This document shows positions 52,334 through 60,773 of a stretch of DNA of 64,000 nt, piece after piece (the first letter of the stretch is position 1; each line of letters begins with the position of its first letter). The notes under the pieces are model-generated. The model was not told where the DNA came from, searched no databases, and saw only the letters and a list, made by a program, of their open reading frames with translations. Source of the DNA: Streptomyces sp. APSN-46.1 (lineage in GTDB: Bacteria > Actinomycetota > Actinomycetes > Streptomycetales > Streptomycetaceae); the NCBI RefSeq assembly GCF_022815725.1, contig NZ_JALGRF010000002.1, positions 124,001 to 188,000 on the forward strand. Direction: 5' to 3'. The position numbers were made by a program, and so were the translations under genes.

Positions 52334-52675
52334 TCAGGCCGTGGCCTCCGGGCTGGGGCCGCGCTGGAGGTCTTCGCCGAATTCGATCATCCGGCGCGCG
52401 TAGTCCTCGGTCCATTCCGCCCGCTCGGCGATCGCCGCCGGAGACAGCCGGTCGAACCGCCGCGGATCCGCCAGCTGCGCCGCCGCCAGAGCCTGGTACT
52501 CCACGGCCCGGTCCTCCGCGGCCCGGAACGCGAGCGCCAGCTCCGTCGCACGCGCCAGCAGCTCGCCCGGGTCCTCGATCGACTCCAGGTCGAAGAAGTG
52601 CTCCGGGTCCTTGGCCACCTCCGACGGCTCGAAGAGCAGCGGGGCGGGCCGCATCCTCCGCTCGGGCTCTGCCAT
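52334..52675 (-). CDS. Small conserved-looking hypothetical protein
   Basis: A 113-residue acidic, mostly helical protein (DPEHFFDLESIEDPGELLAR, ERAEWTEDYARRMIEFGEDL). No domain is recognised. AGGAGG lies 9 bases upstream of ATG 52675. It is on the same strand as, and about 250 bases downstream of, the helicase gene, and may be read from the same transcript. Confidence 0.65.
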   Translation of the reverse strand: MAEPERRMRPAPLLFEPSEVAKDPEHFFDLESIEDPGELLARATELALAFRAAEDRAVEYQALAAAQLADPRRFDRLSPAAIAERAEWTEDYARRMIEFGEDLQRGPSPEATA

Positions 52676-52773
52676 GCGTGTCCTCCTGCTGCCTGCGGCC
52701 AGCTGTCGCGTACGGAAACCTTCCGGGCCACCGTCCATTGTCCAACGCCGCGCAAGAGCGCGACGGGCCCGGC

Positions 52774-53000
52774 GGCTACGGTTTCCAGCTCGTGCGGTGT
52801 TCCGCCAGGTGTGCGAGCACCGAGTGGTTGGCCTCCCAGCCGTCGGGGCTGTATCTGTTTGCCGCCTCCGGCGGCGTGCCGGACTCCGTCCGGCGGTGGG
52901 GGTGTCCCGGCGGGACCGCGGGCCTGGCTACGGCTTCCAGCTCGTGCGGTGTTCCGCCAGGTGCGCGAGCACCGAGTGGTTGGCCTCCCAGCCGTCGGGG
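52774..53000. repeat. 75-bp duplication of the helicase gene's 3' end
   Basis: Positions 52774-52848 repeat 52926-53000 with only two mismatches, offset 152 bp. The repeated part encodes the last ~24 residues of the helicase (DGWEANHSVLAHLAEH and on). A small Ala/Pro-coding segment lies between the copies. The outer copy is outside the gene. Confidence 0.9.
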
Positions 53001-54259
53001 AACTTCATCGTGACGCCCAGCTGCACCGGCTCCGTCGACGGGTGGTCGTCCAGCAGCTCCGCGATGCCCGCCCGGGCCACCACCACGCAGGCGTGCCGGT
53101 GCCGGGAGGCCAGGACGCACAGGCGGCCCGTCTCCAGGTGGAACGCCGTCGCGTCGGGGCGGCCAGACAGCGGGTGCAGCACCACCGTGAGGTCGTACTC
53201 GCGCCCCTGGAGCCGGTTCGCGGTGTCCACCGTGACCCCGCCGACCCCGAGTTCCGCCAGCGCCGCGCGGATCGCCGCCGCCTGGTCGCGGTGGGCGGTG
53301 CCGACGGCGATCCGGTCGGCCGTCAGCGGGACCGGCCCCGGCGCCTGCTCGTCGGCGGTCACCGCGCCCCGGTCCAGGGCCCGCCGCACCACCAGCGCCA
53401 CCGCCCGGACCGCCTCCGGGTCCGTGCGCGGGGTGTGCCGGGCGGGGAGCTCCAGCAGCCCCCAGCCCGACTCGGCCGCCTCGTCCAGCACCCGGTCGGG
53501 GCCCGAGCCGTCGCCCGCGACGCCGTACGACAGCCGCCGCTCGCCCGGACCCGTACCGCTGCGGAACTGCGTGTACGGGTAGAACGCCCGCGAGACCAGC
53601 GGCGCGGCCGTCGCCGGGAGCCGCCAGGACACCGGCAGCCGGTGCTGCGGCAGCTGCGGATTGTGCGCCAGCAGGGTGGACACCGCCGAGGCCGAGGGGT
53701 CGTAGGACAGGCCCGCCCACTGCTCCGCGCCGACCACGCTGAACGGGTCCAGCTGCCCCGGGTCGCCCACGAACAGCGCCCGCTCGAACAGCCCGGCCAC
53801 GGCCAGCAGCGCGTCCGAGCGCATCTGGTACGCCTCGTCCACGATGGCGTGCTCCCAGGGCTCCACGTCCTTGACGTAGGCCCACTTCGCCGCCGTGGAG
53901 ATCGTGATCGGCAGTTCGGCGAGGTCCCCCGGCTTGGCCGAGAGGGTGACCGAGGGCAGCTCGCGCAGGGCCGGGTCGTAGGCGTCCCCGTCGCTGCTGT
54001 GCAGCCGGCCGACCTTCAGCTCCGGGTCCTTGCCGGCGAGCCGCAGCACCAGGTCGTCCACCTGGGCGTTGGTCTGCGCGACCACCATCAGCCGGCGCCC
54101 GGAGGCGGCGAGCTCCCGGGCCGCCCGGACCACCAGCGTGGACTTGCCGGCCCCGGGCGGGGAGTCGACGACCACGCCCCGCTCGGTCCCGTGCAGGGTG
54201 TCGTGCAGGATCGCGGCGGTCGCCTGGGAGGCCGCGGCCCCCGGGTCGAAGGAGTTCAC
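52928..54259 (-). CDS. Superfamily 1 (Dna2/NAM7-like) helicase
   Basis: A 443-residue ATPase. Walker A is VVVDSPPGAGKSTLVVRAAR, motif Ia ends MVVAQTNAQVDDLVLRL, Walker B is HAIVDEAYQM (DEAY in place of DEAS/DEAA), motif III ALFVGDPGQLDPFSV, motif IV/V region VTVDTANRLQGREYDLTVV, motif VI LCVLASRHRHACVVV. It is a compact helicase core without accessory domains. The GTG at 54259 overlaps the upstream stop by four bases (GTGA). With the Fe-S nuclease two genes upstream it forms what would be one polypeptide in Dna2-type nuclease-helicases. Confidence 0.85.
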   Translation of the reverse strand: MNSFDPGAAASQATAAILHDTLHGTERGVVVDSPPGAGKSTLVVRAARELAASGRRLMVVAQTNAQVDDLVLRLAGKDPELKVGRLHSSDGDAYDPALRELPSVTLSAKPGDLAELPITISTAAKWAYVKDVEPWEHAIVDEAYQMRSDALLAVAGLFERALFVGDPGQLDPFSVVGAEQWAGLSYDPSASAVSTLLAHNPQLPQHRLPVSWRLPATAAPLVSRAFYPYTQFRSGTGPGERRLSYGVAGDGSGPDRVLDEAAESGWGLLELPARHTPRTDPEAVRAVALVVRRALDRGAVTADEQAPGPVPLTADRIAVGTAHRDQAAAIRAALAELGVGGVTVDTANRLQGREYDLTVVLHPLSGRPDATAFHLETGRLCVLASRHRHACVVVARAGIAELLDDHPSTEPVQLGVTMKFPDGWEANHSVLAHLAEHRTSWKP

Positions 54260-55866
54260 AGCACGTCCTCGGCGGTCACGGGGTCGGGCAGCGCGGGGGC
54301 GGTCAGATGTCCGGGCGGGCCGCCGTGCGTCCACGGGGTCTGCTCCGGGGCGGGCAGTTTCGGGCCGCCGCGCGCGTCGTGCTCGAACAGCGTCCAGCAC
54401 ACCCGGTCGCCCTTCTCCGGCACCGATCCGGGCTCCGGTTCCCTGCTGCGGCCCATCTTGTCCAGCAGTCGCAGCACCAGCTGCCCGTCCTCCTCCGAGC
54501 GTACGAATTCGGCGGCCTGCGGGCGCCCGTCGAGCGAACGGAACACCTTCCCGCGGCCCCCGCCTCCGCCCCCGCCTCCGTCCGCGAGCTGCGGCCGGTC
54601 CTCCGTCGCCACCGTCACCAGCGGGCGCGGGCTCGGCCGCTTGGACTGCGTCCACTCCATGACCACCTCGGTGACCTCGCCGGCGAAGGCCTCGCCCGCG
54701 AGGCGCCGGCCCGCCATCACCAGCGGATCGTCCAGCGCCTCCTGGGCGTCCAGCCGCACCTGCTCGGTCTCCCGCGTCGCCAGCTTCTGCGCCGCCGTCA
54801 CCGCGTCGTCGCGGCGCGGCTGCGGGGGCTCGCCCGCGCGGACCCGGTCGCGGTGGCCCGTGTACGACCAGCGGTCGCGGGTCCAGCGCTCCTCGGCCCG
54901 CTCCCCGGGCGGCAGCGCGCGCAGCAGGTCCAGCGCGTGCCACACCGCCGACCAGGTGCTCCGCATCTGGTCCATGACCAGCCGCCGGACCGCCTGCTCG
55001 GCGAGCCGCAGCGCGTCCCCGTCCGCGTTCCCGTCCTCCCCGTCCCGGCGTTCGGCCGCCCGCGCCGCGTCGAACCTCGCGATCGCCGGGCCCAGCAGCT
55101 TGTTGTCGAACGCCGGATCGGTGGCCGGACCGGCCGGCGGGACGAGTAGCTGGCCGCCCGCGTCCCGCCCGAGCTCCGCGCGCAGCGCCCGCTCGGCGCC
55201 GGACGCGCCCTCCGGCGGGTCGATCCACGCCAGCAGCGCCCCCAGGTGCTGGTCCTCCAGGTTGCTCTGGCCGGTCGCCCAGTGCCGGGACAGCAGGTCC
55301 GTCGCCGACAGCAGCATCGAGGACCCCGGTACCCGGGAGCGCTCGCCGAGGTGCGTGAACCAGCGTCCCAGCAGCGGCACCTGGGTGGGCGCCGGGTAGG
55401 GGTTGTCCGGGTCCTCCTCCGCGGTCCGCCGGAACCGCATCGACCGCCCCAGCAGCCGGACGTACTCGATGCCCGCCCGGCTCGGCACGATCAGCTGCGG
55501 CGCGTCCAGGCACAGCTCGGCCGCCACCTTGACCCGCTTTCCCGTCTCCGGGTCGGTCTCGGTCCGCTCGGCCGGCTCGACGGCATCCGCGTACCCGTCG
55601 ATGTACGGCATCACGCGCTCCGCCAGCTCCGCCAGGAACTCCCAGCGCAGGTCCCGGTCTCGCGGCTGCGGTATGACGAGGATCCGGGGGTCGTGCCGGT
55701 CGGTGCCGACCATCGCCCCGAGCGGGGCCCCGGCCTCACCCGCCGTCGTCAGGGGGACGAAGACCAGCGGGTTCTCGCTCAGATGCCGGTGCCGTACGGT
55801 CGCCAGCGGCCGCGCCCGCCCCGAGCGGACGGCCTCCAGCCGGGCCAGGGTGTTCAGCAGGGACAT
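54256..55866 (-). CDS. Unrecognised middle protein of the nuclease/helicase operon
   Basis: A 536-residue soluble protein with no domain I can name. The N-terminal third is mixed alpha/beta (PLVFVPLTTAGEAGAPLGAM, RILVIPQPRDRDLRWEFLAE). The centre is helical, with many Arg and Glu (about 260-400), and a Gly run (GGGGGGGG) near 430 precedes a C-terminal beta-type domain (KVFRSLDGRPQAAEFVRSEE, DRVCWTLFEHDA). The ATG at 55866 lies 13 bases inside the nuclease gene's end, and its own stop overlaps the helicase start. Strict coupling suggests stoichiometric assembly with both enzymes. Confidence 0.8.
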   Translation of the reverse strand: MSLLNTLARLEAVRSGRARPLATVRHRHLSENPLVFVPLTTAGEAGAPLGAMVGTDRHDPRILVIPQPRDRDLRWEFLAELAERVMPYIDGYADAVEPAERTETDPETGKRVKVAAELCLDAPQLIVPSRAGIEYVRLLGRSMRFRRTAEEDPDNPYPAPTQVPLLGRWFTHLGERSRVPGSSMLLSATDLLSRHWATGQSNLEDQHLGALLAWIDPPEGASGAERALRAELGRDAGGQLLVPPAGPATDPAFDNKLLGPAIARFDAARAAERRDGEDGNADGDALRLAEQAVRRLVMDQMRSTWSAVWHALDLLRALPPGERAEERWTRDRWSYTGHRDRVRAGEPPQPRRDDAVTAAQKLATRETEQVRLDAQEALDDPLVMAGRRLAGEAFAGEVTEVVMEWTQSKRPSPRPLVTVATEDRPQLADGGGGGGGGRGKVFRSLDGRPQAAEFVRSEEDGQLVLRLLDKMGRSREPEPGSVPEKGDRVCWTLFEHDARGGPKLPAPEQTPWTHGGPPGHLTAPALPDPVTAEDVL

Positions 55867-57026
55867 TCCGCCGCCTCCCGGTGGATCCGGGCCCCGAGAC
55901 CGCTCAGCGCCTCGGCGCGCAGCCGTGCCGCCCGGTGCAGCGCGGCCGAGGTCGGGTCCTCGGGGGAACCGCACCCGGCCGCCGCCGCGAGCGCCGCCTC
56001 GACGGTGGTCAGCGCGCCCAGCTCGCCCCGTACGGAACGGCCCAGCGCGGTCACCTCGCCGGCGGTGCGGGCCCGGTCACGGCAGTGGAAGGCCAGCTCG
56101 CAGGCGGCCAGGCACTCGGGGGCGTACGCGGCGGAGACCGCGGACACCGCCTCGGTCAGCTCCTCGGCGGGCCGCGCCGGGTCGAAGCTGAGCCCCTCGG
56201 GCAGGGCCCGGGCCAGCTCCTCGACCCGGGTCAGCCGGTCCAGCTGGCGCCGGGTCACCGCGCGCTCGCGGCGGACGTCGACCACGGCGGCGGTGGGCAG
56301 GTTGGAGAAGTCCTTGGGGCAGACCAGCAGCACCTGGTGGCCGACGGTGGCGCCCGCCAGCTTCTCGGCGGTCCTCTCCAGGGCCAGTACGTACACGGCG
56401 GCCTGCCGGGCGGCGGCGCCCACCTTCGCGGCGTCGGCGGACCCGTCGATCATCGGGAACGATTTGATCTCCACGACGGTCCAGCGGCCGTCGGGATGGA
56501 CCACGACGGCGTCCGGCTCCAGGTAGGCGGGGGAGCCCGCCACCTCCAGGGCCAGCATCGGATGGTCCAGCAGGGTCCAGACCCCGGCCGCCTCCCCGGC
56601 GGCGGTCGCCTCGCGCAACGCCAGCGCGGTGCGGGCGGCGCGCCCCTCGGGCCCGGCGGCGGTCAGATCCGGGACGCGGGCATCCGGCCCGGGCGCCTCG
56701 GCACCGGCGCCGAGGCGCTCGTGGACCAGCCGGAGCAGCTCGGCGCCGCCGTCGCCCTTGACCTTGGCCTCGAAGGAGTTGCCGCGGACGATGGCGAACT
56801 GCGACTGCCCGAAGGAGGCGGGCGACCCCAGGGCCGCGGCGAGCGCGGTCTTGTCCACGCCGGCGCCGTCGAGCAGCGCGCGTCTGCCGCAGCCGGGGTT
56901 GGCGGCGAGGGCCGCCAGCGCCCGGGCGTCGAGCGGGCGGGGCGGCACGGCGGGGCCGCGCAGGTCAGCGAGCCGCTGCCGCAGTGTCGTCGTCTGCGGA
57001 GGGCCGCTGGGCGGGTAGGAGCTCAC
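55854..57026 (-). CDS. RecB-family Fe-S nuclease (Cas4/Dna2-like PD-(D/E)XK)
   Basis: A 390-residue protein. Nuclease motifs: Asp in YLEPDAVVVHPDG, the E-x-K of WTVVEIKSFP and Q-x3-Y of ARQAAVYVLAL. Cysteines flank this core as in the 4Fe-4S RecB nucleases Cas4, AddB and Dna2: one N-terminal (NPGCGRRALL) and three C-terminal in ECLAACELAFHCRDRA (C-x3-C-x5-C). It should cut or resect single-stranded DNA together with the helicase. The start is uncertain (GTG 57026; GTG 57050 or TTG 57056 possible); any choice overlaps the end of the upstream PAP2 gene. Confidence 0.8.
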   Translation of the reverse strand: MSSYPPSGPPQTTTLRQRLADLRGPAVPPRPLDARALAALAANPGCGRRALLDGAGVDKTALAAALGSPASFGQSQFAIVRGNSFEAKVKGDGGAELLRLVHERLGAGAEAPGPDARVPDLTAAGPEGRAARTALALREATAAGEAAGVWTLLDHPMLALEVAGSPAYLEPDAVVVHPDGRWTVVEIKSFPMIDGSADAAKVGAAARQAAVYVLALERTAEKLAGATVGHQVLLVCPKDFSNLPTAAVVDVRRERAVTRRQLDRLTRVEELARALPEGLSFDPARPAEELTEAVSAVSAAYAPECLAACELAFHCRDRARTAGEVTALGRSVRGELGALTTVEAALAAAAGCGSPEDPTSAALHRAARLRAEALSGLGARIHREAAECPC

Positions 57027-57831
57027 GGGCGGAAGTGTCCCATCCGCCACTGACAATCGTGGACTTACGCCGGAAACCGGCAGCTCCCGTGCCGAATCCG
57101 CGGGTCAGGAGCGTGCGCGTGAGGAGGGTGCGCGTGGCCAGGAAGCCGGCGCCCATCACGGCGGCCCCGGCGGCGGCGTCGAGGAAGTAGTGGTTGGCCG
57201 TGCCCATTACCACCAGCGTGGTGACCGCGGGATACGCGATGCCGAGCGCCTTCAGCAGCGGCCGCCGTCCGTGCGTCCACAGCAGGACTCCGCACCACAG
57301 GGCCCAGCCGACGTGCAGGCTCGGCATCGCCGCGTACTGGTTGGTGAGGGCTCCGAGCCCGCGCGGGGCACTGGCCTCGGCGCCCCACCAGCCGTACGCG
57401 CTGTACTGGGCCATGGTGTCCGTGAAGCCGTGCGCGGCGTCGAGCAGCCGGGGCGGGCAGGTGGGCATCAGGCTGAAGCCGACGAGCCCGAGGAGGGTGG
57501 AGGCCACCAGCCAGGTGCGGGCGGCGATGTAGTGACGGGGCCGCCGGTAGTACATCCAGAGCAGTACGGCGGGGGTGAAGAGGTAGTGCAGTGAGGCATA
57601 TATGAAGTCGGCGGGTATGCCGAGCCAGTCCGTCTCCGAGAAGAGCCGGTTGAGCGGCCGTTCGAAGTCGATGCCCAGCGGCCCCTCGACGCGCAGGATC
57701 GCGAGCCCGTGTTCCGTGGCGAGCGCCACGTCGCCCCGAACGAGGAGTCTGCCGCCCGAGTACGCGCCGTAGACGAGTCCCAGGAGCAGCAGTTCTGCCC
57801 ACCATCGAGTAGGCCGCTGCCGATTGGTCAT
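56965..57831 (-). CDS. PAP2 superfamily membrane phosphatase/phosphotransferase
   Basis: A 288-residue protein with about six membrane segments. The PAP2 motifs are seen as LMPTCPPRLLD, AAMPSLHVGWALW (PSxH) and MGTANHYFLDAAAGA (catalytic His and Asp). The first arginine motif and the length agree with the inositolphosphotransferase-like (AUR1/DUF2318-type) branch. A TLLTR doublet lies near the C-terminus. Its last ~60 bases overlap the start of the nuclease gene in another frame. ATG 57831. Confidence 0.85.
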   Translation of the reverse strand: MTNRQRPTRWWAELLLLGLVYGAYSGGRLLVRGDVALATEHGLAILRVEGPLGIDFERPLNRLFSETDWLGIPADFIYASLHYLFTPAVLLWMYYRRPRHYIAARTWLVASTLLGLVGFSLMPTCPPRLLDAAHGFTDTMAQYSAYGWWGAEASAPRGLGALTNQYAAMPSLHVGWALWCGVLLWTHGRRPLLKALGIAYPAVTTLVVMGTANHYFLDAAAGAAVMGAGFLATRTLLTRTLLTRGFGTGAAGFRRKSTIVSGGWDTSARELLPAQRPSADDDTAAAAR

Positions 57832-57959
57832 ACGGTGTATGACGCTCGTGGGCCGGGAGGAGTTGCCTGGTGTTCGTGTGTTGGATGATGGATGGACGAC
57901 GGAATCGCAGCGAAACCGAACGAATCCGTGCACATCCATATGGACCGGGAGAAATTCAC

Positions 57960-58556
57960 ATGGCCCCCCGCATCCTGCTGGCCCGCCACGGCCAGACGGC
58001 GTGGTCCCAGCTCGGCAAGCACACCGGACGCACCGACGTGCCCCTGCTGGAGGAGGGCAAGCAGGGCGCGAAGCTGCTCGGCGAGCGGCTGGCCCGCGAC
58101 CCGTGGAAGGGGCTGCCCGGGGTGGAGGTCCGCACCAGCCCGCTGGTCCGCGCGAGCGAGAGCTGCGACCTGGCCGGCTTCGGCGTGCGGGCGGAGCCGT
58201 GGGACGCGCTGATGGAGTGGGACTACGGCGCGTACGAGGGCATGACCCCGGCCGAGATCCAGGCGATCCGCCCCGGCTGGCTGATCTGGCGCGACGGGGT
58301 CCCCGGCGGGGAGTCCGTCGCCGACATCGGGGCCCGCGCGGACGAGGTGGTGAGCTGGGCCCGCGCGGCCGACCACGACGTCCTCGTCTTCGCCCACGGC
58401 CACATCCTGCGCACCCTGGCCGCCCGTTGGCTCGGCTTCGACGTCTCCTTCGGCGCCCGGATCCGTCTGGAGCCGACCTCACTGTCGGTACTGGGCTGGG
58501 CATACGGGGCCCCCGCGCTGGAGCGCTGGAACGACACGGGGCACCTGGACACGTAG
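57960..58556 (+). CDS. Histidine phosphatase family protein
   Basis: A 198-residue enzyme of the phosphoglycerate-mutase-like superfamily. The phosphorylated His lies in [11 protein letters not shown] (RHG), followed by Arg in [11 protein letters not shown], Glu in [10 protein letters not shown] and the second His in [10 protein letters not shown]. It is likely a small cytosolic phosphatase; the substrate is unknown. ATG 57960 has CGGGAG upstream. Divergent from the PAP2 gene. Confidence 0.88.
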   Translation: MAPRILLARHGQTAWSQLGKHTGRTDVPLLEEGKQGAKLLGERLARDPWKGLPGVEVRTSPLVRASESCDLAGFGVRAEPWDALMEWDYGAYEGMTPAEIQAIRPGWLIWRDGVPGGESVADIGARADEVVSWARAADHDVLVFAHGHILRTLAARWLGFDVSFGARIRLEPTSLSVLGWAYGAPALERWNDTGHLDT

Positions 58557-58616
58557 GGGTTCGCCACGGGCGGGCGTACTGCCCGGCGGGCTGGATTGCC
58601 GCGCAGCGGCAAAATC

Positions 58617-58645
58617 AGCCCCGCCGGCGTTTGAGGCGCGGGGTC
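58617..58645 (-). repeat. Dispersed GC-rich repeat, inverted copy
   Basis: The minus strand reads CCCCGCGCCTCAAACGCCGG followed by CGGGGCTG, the same element as at 21417, 21534 and 26697. It lies in the convergent spacer between the histidine phosphatase and the TPR regulator, next to a CTGGGGCGGAGCCCCAG hairpin likely to act as a terminator. Confidence 0.8.
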
Positions 58646-58698
58646 TGGGGCGGAGCCCCAGCAGCGGCGCCGCGGTTGACCCCGACGCCCGGCCCCAA

Positions 58699-59994
58699 TC
58701 AAACGGCGGCGTGCCGGGCCAGGAACGCGCCCACGCGGGGCGAGCGCTGGTGGGGGACCAGGGCGCGGGCCGTCTCCGAGAGCATCGACCGGATCCGGGT
58801 GGAGTGGACCTCGGCCAGCAGGTCCAGCACACGGCCCCCCGCCCACGCGGCCTCGTCGGGGGCGCCCGCATGGGCCAGGTCGTCGGCCAGCTCGGCGGTG
58901 TAGAGCGCCACGTTCCGGGCGAAGTGCGGGTCCTGCAGGTCGGCCGCGCGCCGGGCGTGCCGGGCCGCGCGGGCGTGCTCCCCGAGTACTGCCCAGCACC
59001 GGGCCTCCAGGTACTCCAGTTCGGCCTCGCCGAAGAAGGACATCCACTCGGGGTCCGCGCCCGCCGCGCCCCGGGAGAACTCCGTGTGCGCCCGGGCCAG
59101 CGCCTCCTCGCAGGCCTTGCGGTCGGCCAGCCCCGCCCAGCCGCCCGCCTCCCGTAGCGCGAGGAGGGACAGCAGCTTCGGGGAACCCAGCGAGCGGGCC
59201 GCGCGCCGGCCGGCCTGGGCCGCGCGTACGGCCTCGCGGGAGCGCCCGCAGTCCCGGGCCAGGAACGCCATGTTGCTGAAGGCGTGCGCCTCCAGGCCCG
59301 CGTCCCCCGCGACCCGGGCCGTCGCCAGCGCCTCGGCGTAGTGCGAGCGGGCGTCGTCGAAGCGGCCCGAGTCGTGGGCCAGCCAGCCGACGGATACCGC
59401 CAGTTCACCGGCGCCCGCGTGCAGCCGGTCCTCGGTGGACTGCCGGGTGGCCCCCGCGTCGAGCAACGCGTAGGCGGTGCGCAGGGGTTCGGCGGCCCGC
59501 CGGTAGAGGGCGTCGGCGCCGTGCCGGTCGTCCAGCAGCCGGATCTGGCGTACGGCCTCCTCGACGGCGGCGGCCTCGGACTCGCCGGCGCGGGAGGGGA
59601 GGGGGGCTCGCTCCGCGCCGAGCAGGGTGAGGCCCAGCGTCGCGACCGCCACGGTCGCGGAGCCGCCCGCCATGAACGCGCGACGCAGCACGTCGCTCTC
59701 CTTGTGGGTGAGGGGGGTGCGCTGCGCGGAGCGGCCGCGGACCGCCTCGCGCGGGGAGAAACCCAGGTCGGCCAGGGTCCGGCCGGGGAACATGTGCAGG
59801 AAGACCCGCTCGTACGCGTAGTTGGGGCAGCGGATCTCGCCGGACTCGACCCGGCCGATGTAGCGGGCGTCGCAGGAAACCGTTTCGCCGATTTCCCTCG
59901 CCGCCCGGCGCACCATGGCCGCGAACTCGGCCGGGGAGCGCTGTCCGCGCAGCCGCCGGAACGGGGAGTTGGGTGAGTGGGTGGACGCCGCCAT
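58699..59994 (-). CDS. TPR-containing regulator, NsdA-like
   Basis: A 431-residue protein. The N-terminal ~75 residues form a helix-turn-helix-like region (LRGQRSPAEFAAMVRRAARE, DARYIGRVESGEIRCPNYAY). A hydrophobic stretch (AFMAGGSATVAVATLGLTLL, about 110-130) and a long array of TPR-like helical repeats follow (HYAEALATARVAGDAGLEAH). This matches NsdA and relatives, which negatively influence sporulation and antibiotic production in Streptomyces. Whether it is NsdA itself or a paralogue is not decided. AGAGAGG precedes ATG 59994. Confidence 0.75.
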   Translation of the reverse strand: MAASTHSPNSPFRRLRGQRSPAEFAAMVRRAAREIGETVSCDARYIGRVESGEIRCPNYAYERVFLHMFPGRTLADLGFSPREAVRGRSAQRTPLTHKESDVLRRAFMAGGSATVAVATLGLTLLGAERAPLPSRAGESEAAAVEEAVRQIRLLDDRHGADALYRRAAEPLRTAYALLDAGATRQSTEDRLHAGAGELAVSVGWLAHDSGRFDDARSHYAEALATARVAGDAGLEAHAFSNMAFLARDCGRSREAVRAAQAGRRAARSLGSPKLLSLLALREAGGWAGLADRKACEEALARAHTEFSRGAAGADPEWMSFFGEAELEYLEARCWAVLGEHARAARHARRAADLQDPHFARNVALYTAELADDLAHAGAPDEAAWAGGRVLDLLAEVHSTRIRSMLSETARALVPHQRSPRVGAFLARHAAV

Positions 59995-60302
59995 GGACGT
60001 GACCTCTCTGGCAAGGAATGCGCTACCGGTCATGTGACGTGTGATGGGGGGTGCCCGGCGCGCATGAACGTACCGCCAGTGCCAGTCCACACATGCGGTG
60101 TTTGCCTACAAAACGGATATCTCACCCGCGATCCGCCATGAACTGCCATCCTTTGCGGCATCGTTCCGCCGCACCCGTTGACGTTCCCGTGCGTTGAACT
60201 CATGCGGAGTGGGAGGCGCCTCTCAGTCCTACGTGCGGTCTCCGGCGCAGACTCCCGCACTCGTATGCGGATCGAGGAGAGATTCCCTTGGTGGAGGGCG
60301 GC
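59995..60302. other. Divergent spacer, 308 bp, no gene seen
   Basis: AT-richer than the neighbours (for example ACAAAACGGATATC at 60107-60120). TTGACG at 60178 could be a -35 hexamer for the rightward gene. No terminator, repeat or recognised operator was found. Confidence 0.55.
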
Positions 60303-60740
60303 ATGGAGAGCACTGGAACGAACACCGCGCCCGAGCCGGGTGTGGCCCCCCCGCTGTTGCTGGAGGCGCCGGACCTGGTCACCGTCCCCGCCCGTCAGGG
60401 GCTGGAGGCGGTGGACATCATCCGCCGTACCGCCGGCCACGCCACCGCGGGCGCCGGCGTCGGAGTCGGCCCGGTGCTGCACGACGGCTCCGGCGGCACC
60501 CTCGGCTTCCTCGTTCCGCCCGGCACGGCGGACGCCTGGGACCTGCCGGGCAGCGCCTGTACGCAGACCAACGGGCGCGGGATGCGCTTCGGCGACGTGG
60601 ACACCGCCTCGCCCGCGGCAGGGGCCACCGGCTGGCTGCTCCCGCCGGAGGCCGTCGGGCCGGTCACCGACCCGGAGGTGCTGCGCGCGGCGCTCGGCGA
60701 GGCGGCCCGCCTGATCGAGGCGGCGGACAACTGCCGCTGA
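60303..60740 (+). CDS. Conserved-looking hypothetical protein next to the NsdA-like regulator
   Basis: A 145-residue soluble protein without signal peptide or membrane segment. Regular alpha/beta composition (DLVTVPARQGLEAVDIIRRT, LGFLVPPGTADAWDLPGSAC) resembles short Streptomyces proteins found beside TPR regulators; no named domain is recognised. GGAGG lies about 7 bases before ATG 60303. A reading partner for the divergent regulator is possible. Confidence 0.75.
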   Translation: MESTGTNTAPEPGVAPPLLLEAPDLVTVPARQGLEAVDIIRRTAGHATAGAGVGVGPVLHDGSGGTLGFLVPPGTADAWDLPGSACTQTNGRGMRFGDVDTASPAAGATGWLLPPEAVGPVTDPEVLRAALGEAARLIEAADNCR

Positions 60741-60773
60741 CCGGACCGAGCCGCGCTGACCAGGCACAATGGT

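Noticed and set aside
55854..57026. The Fe-S nuclease as a CRISPR Cas4
   Set aside because: No repeats or cas1/cas2 genes occur in the window, and the partner is a helicase, so a Dna2-like role is more likely.
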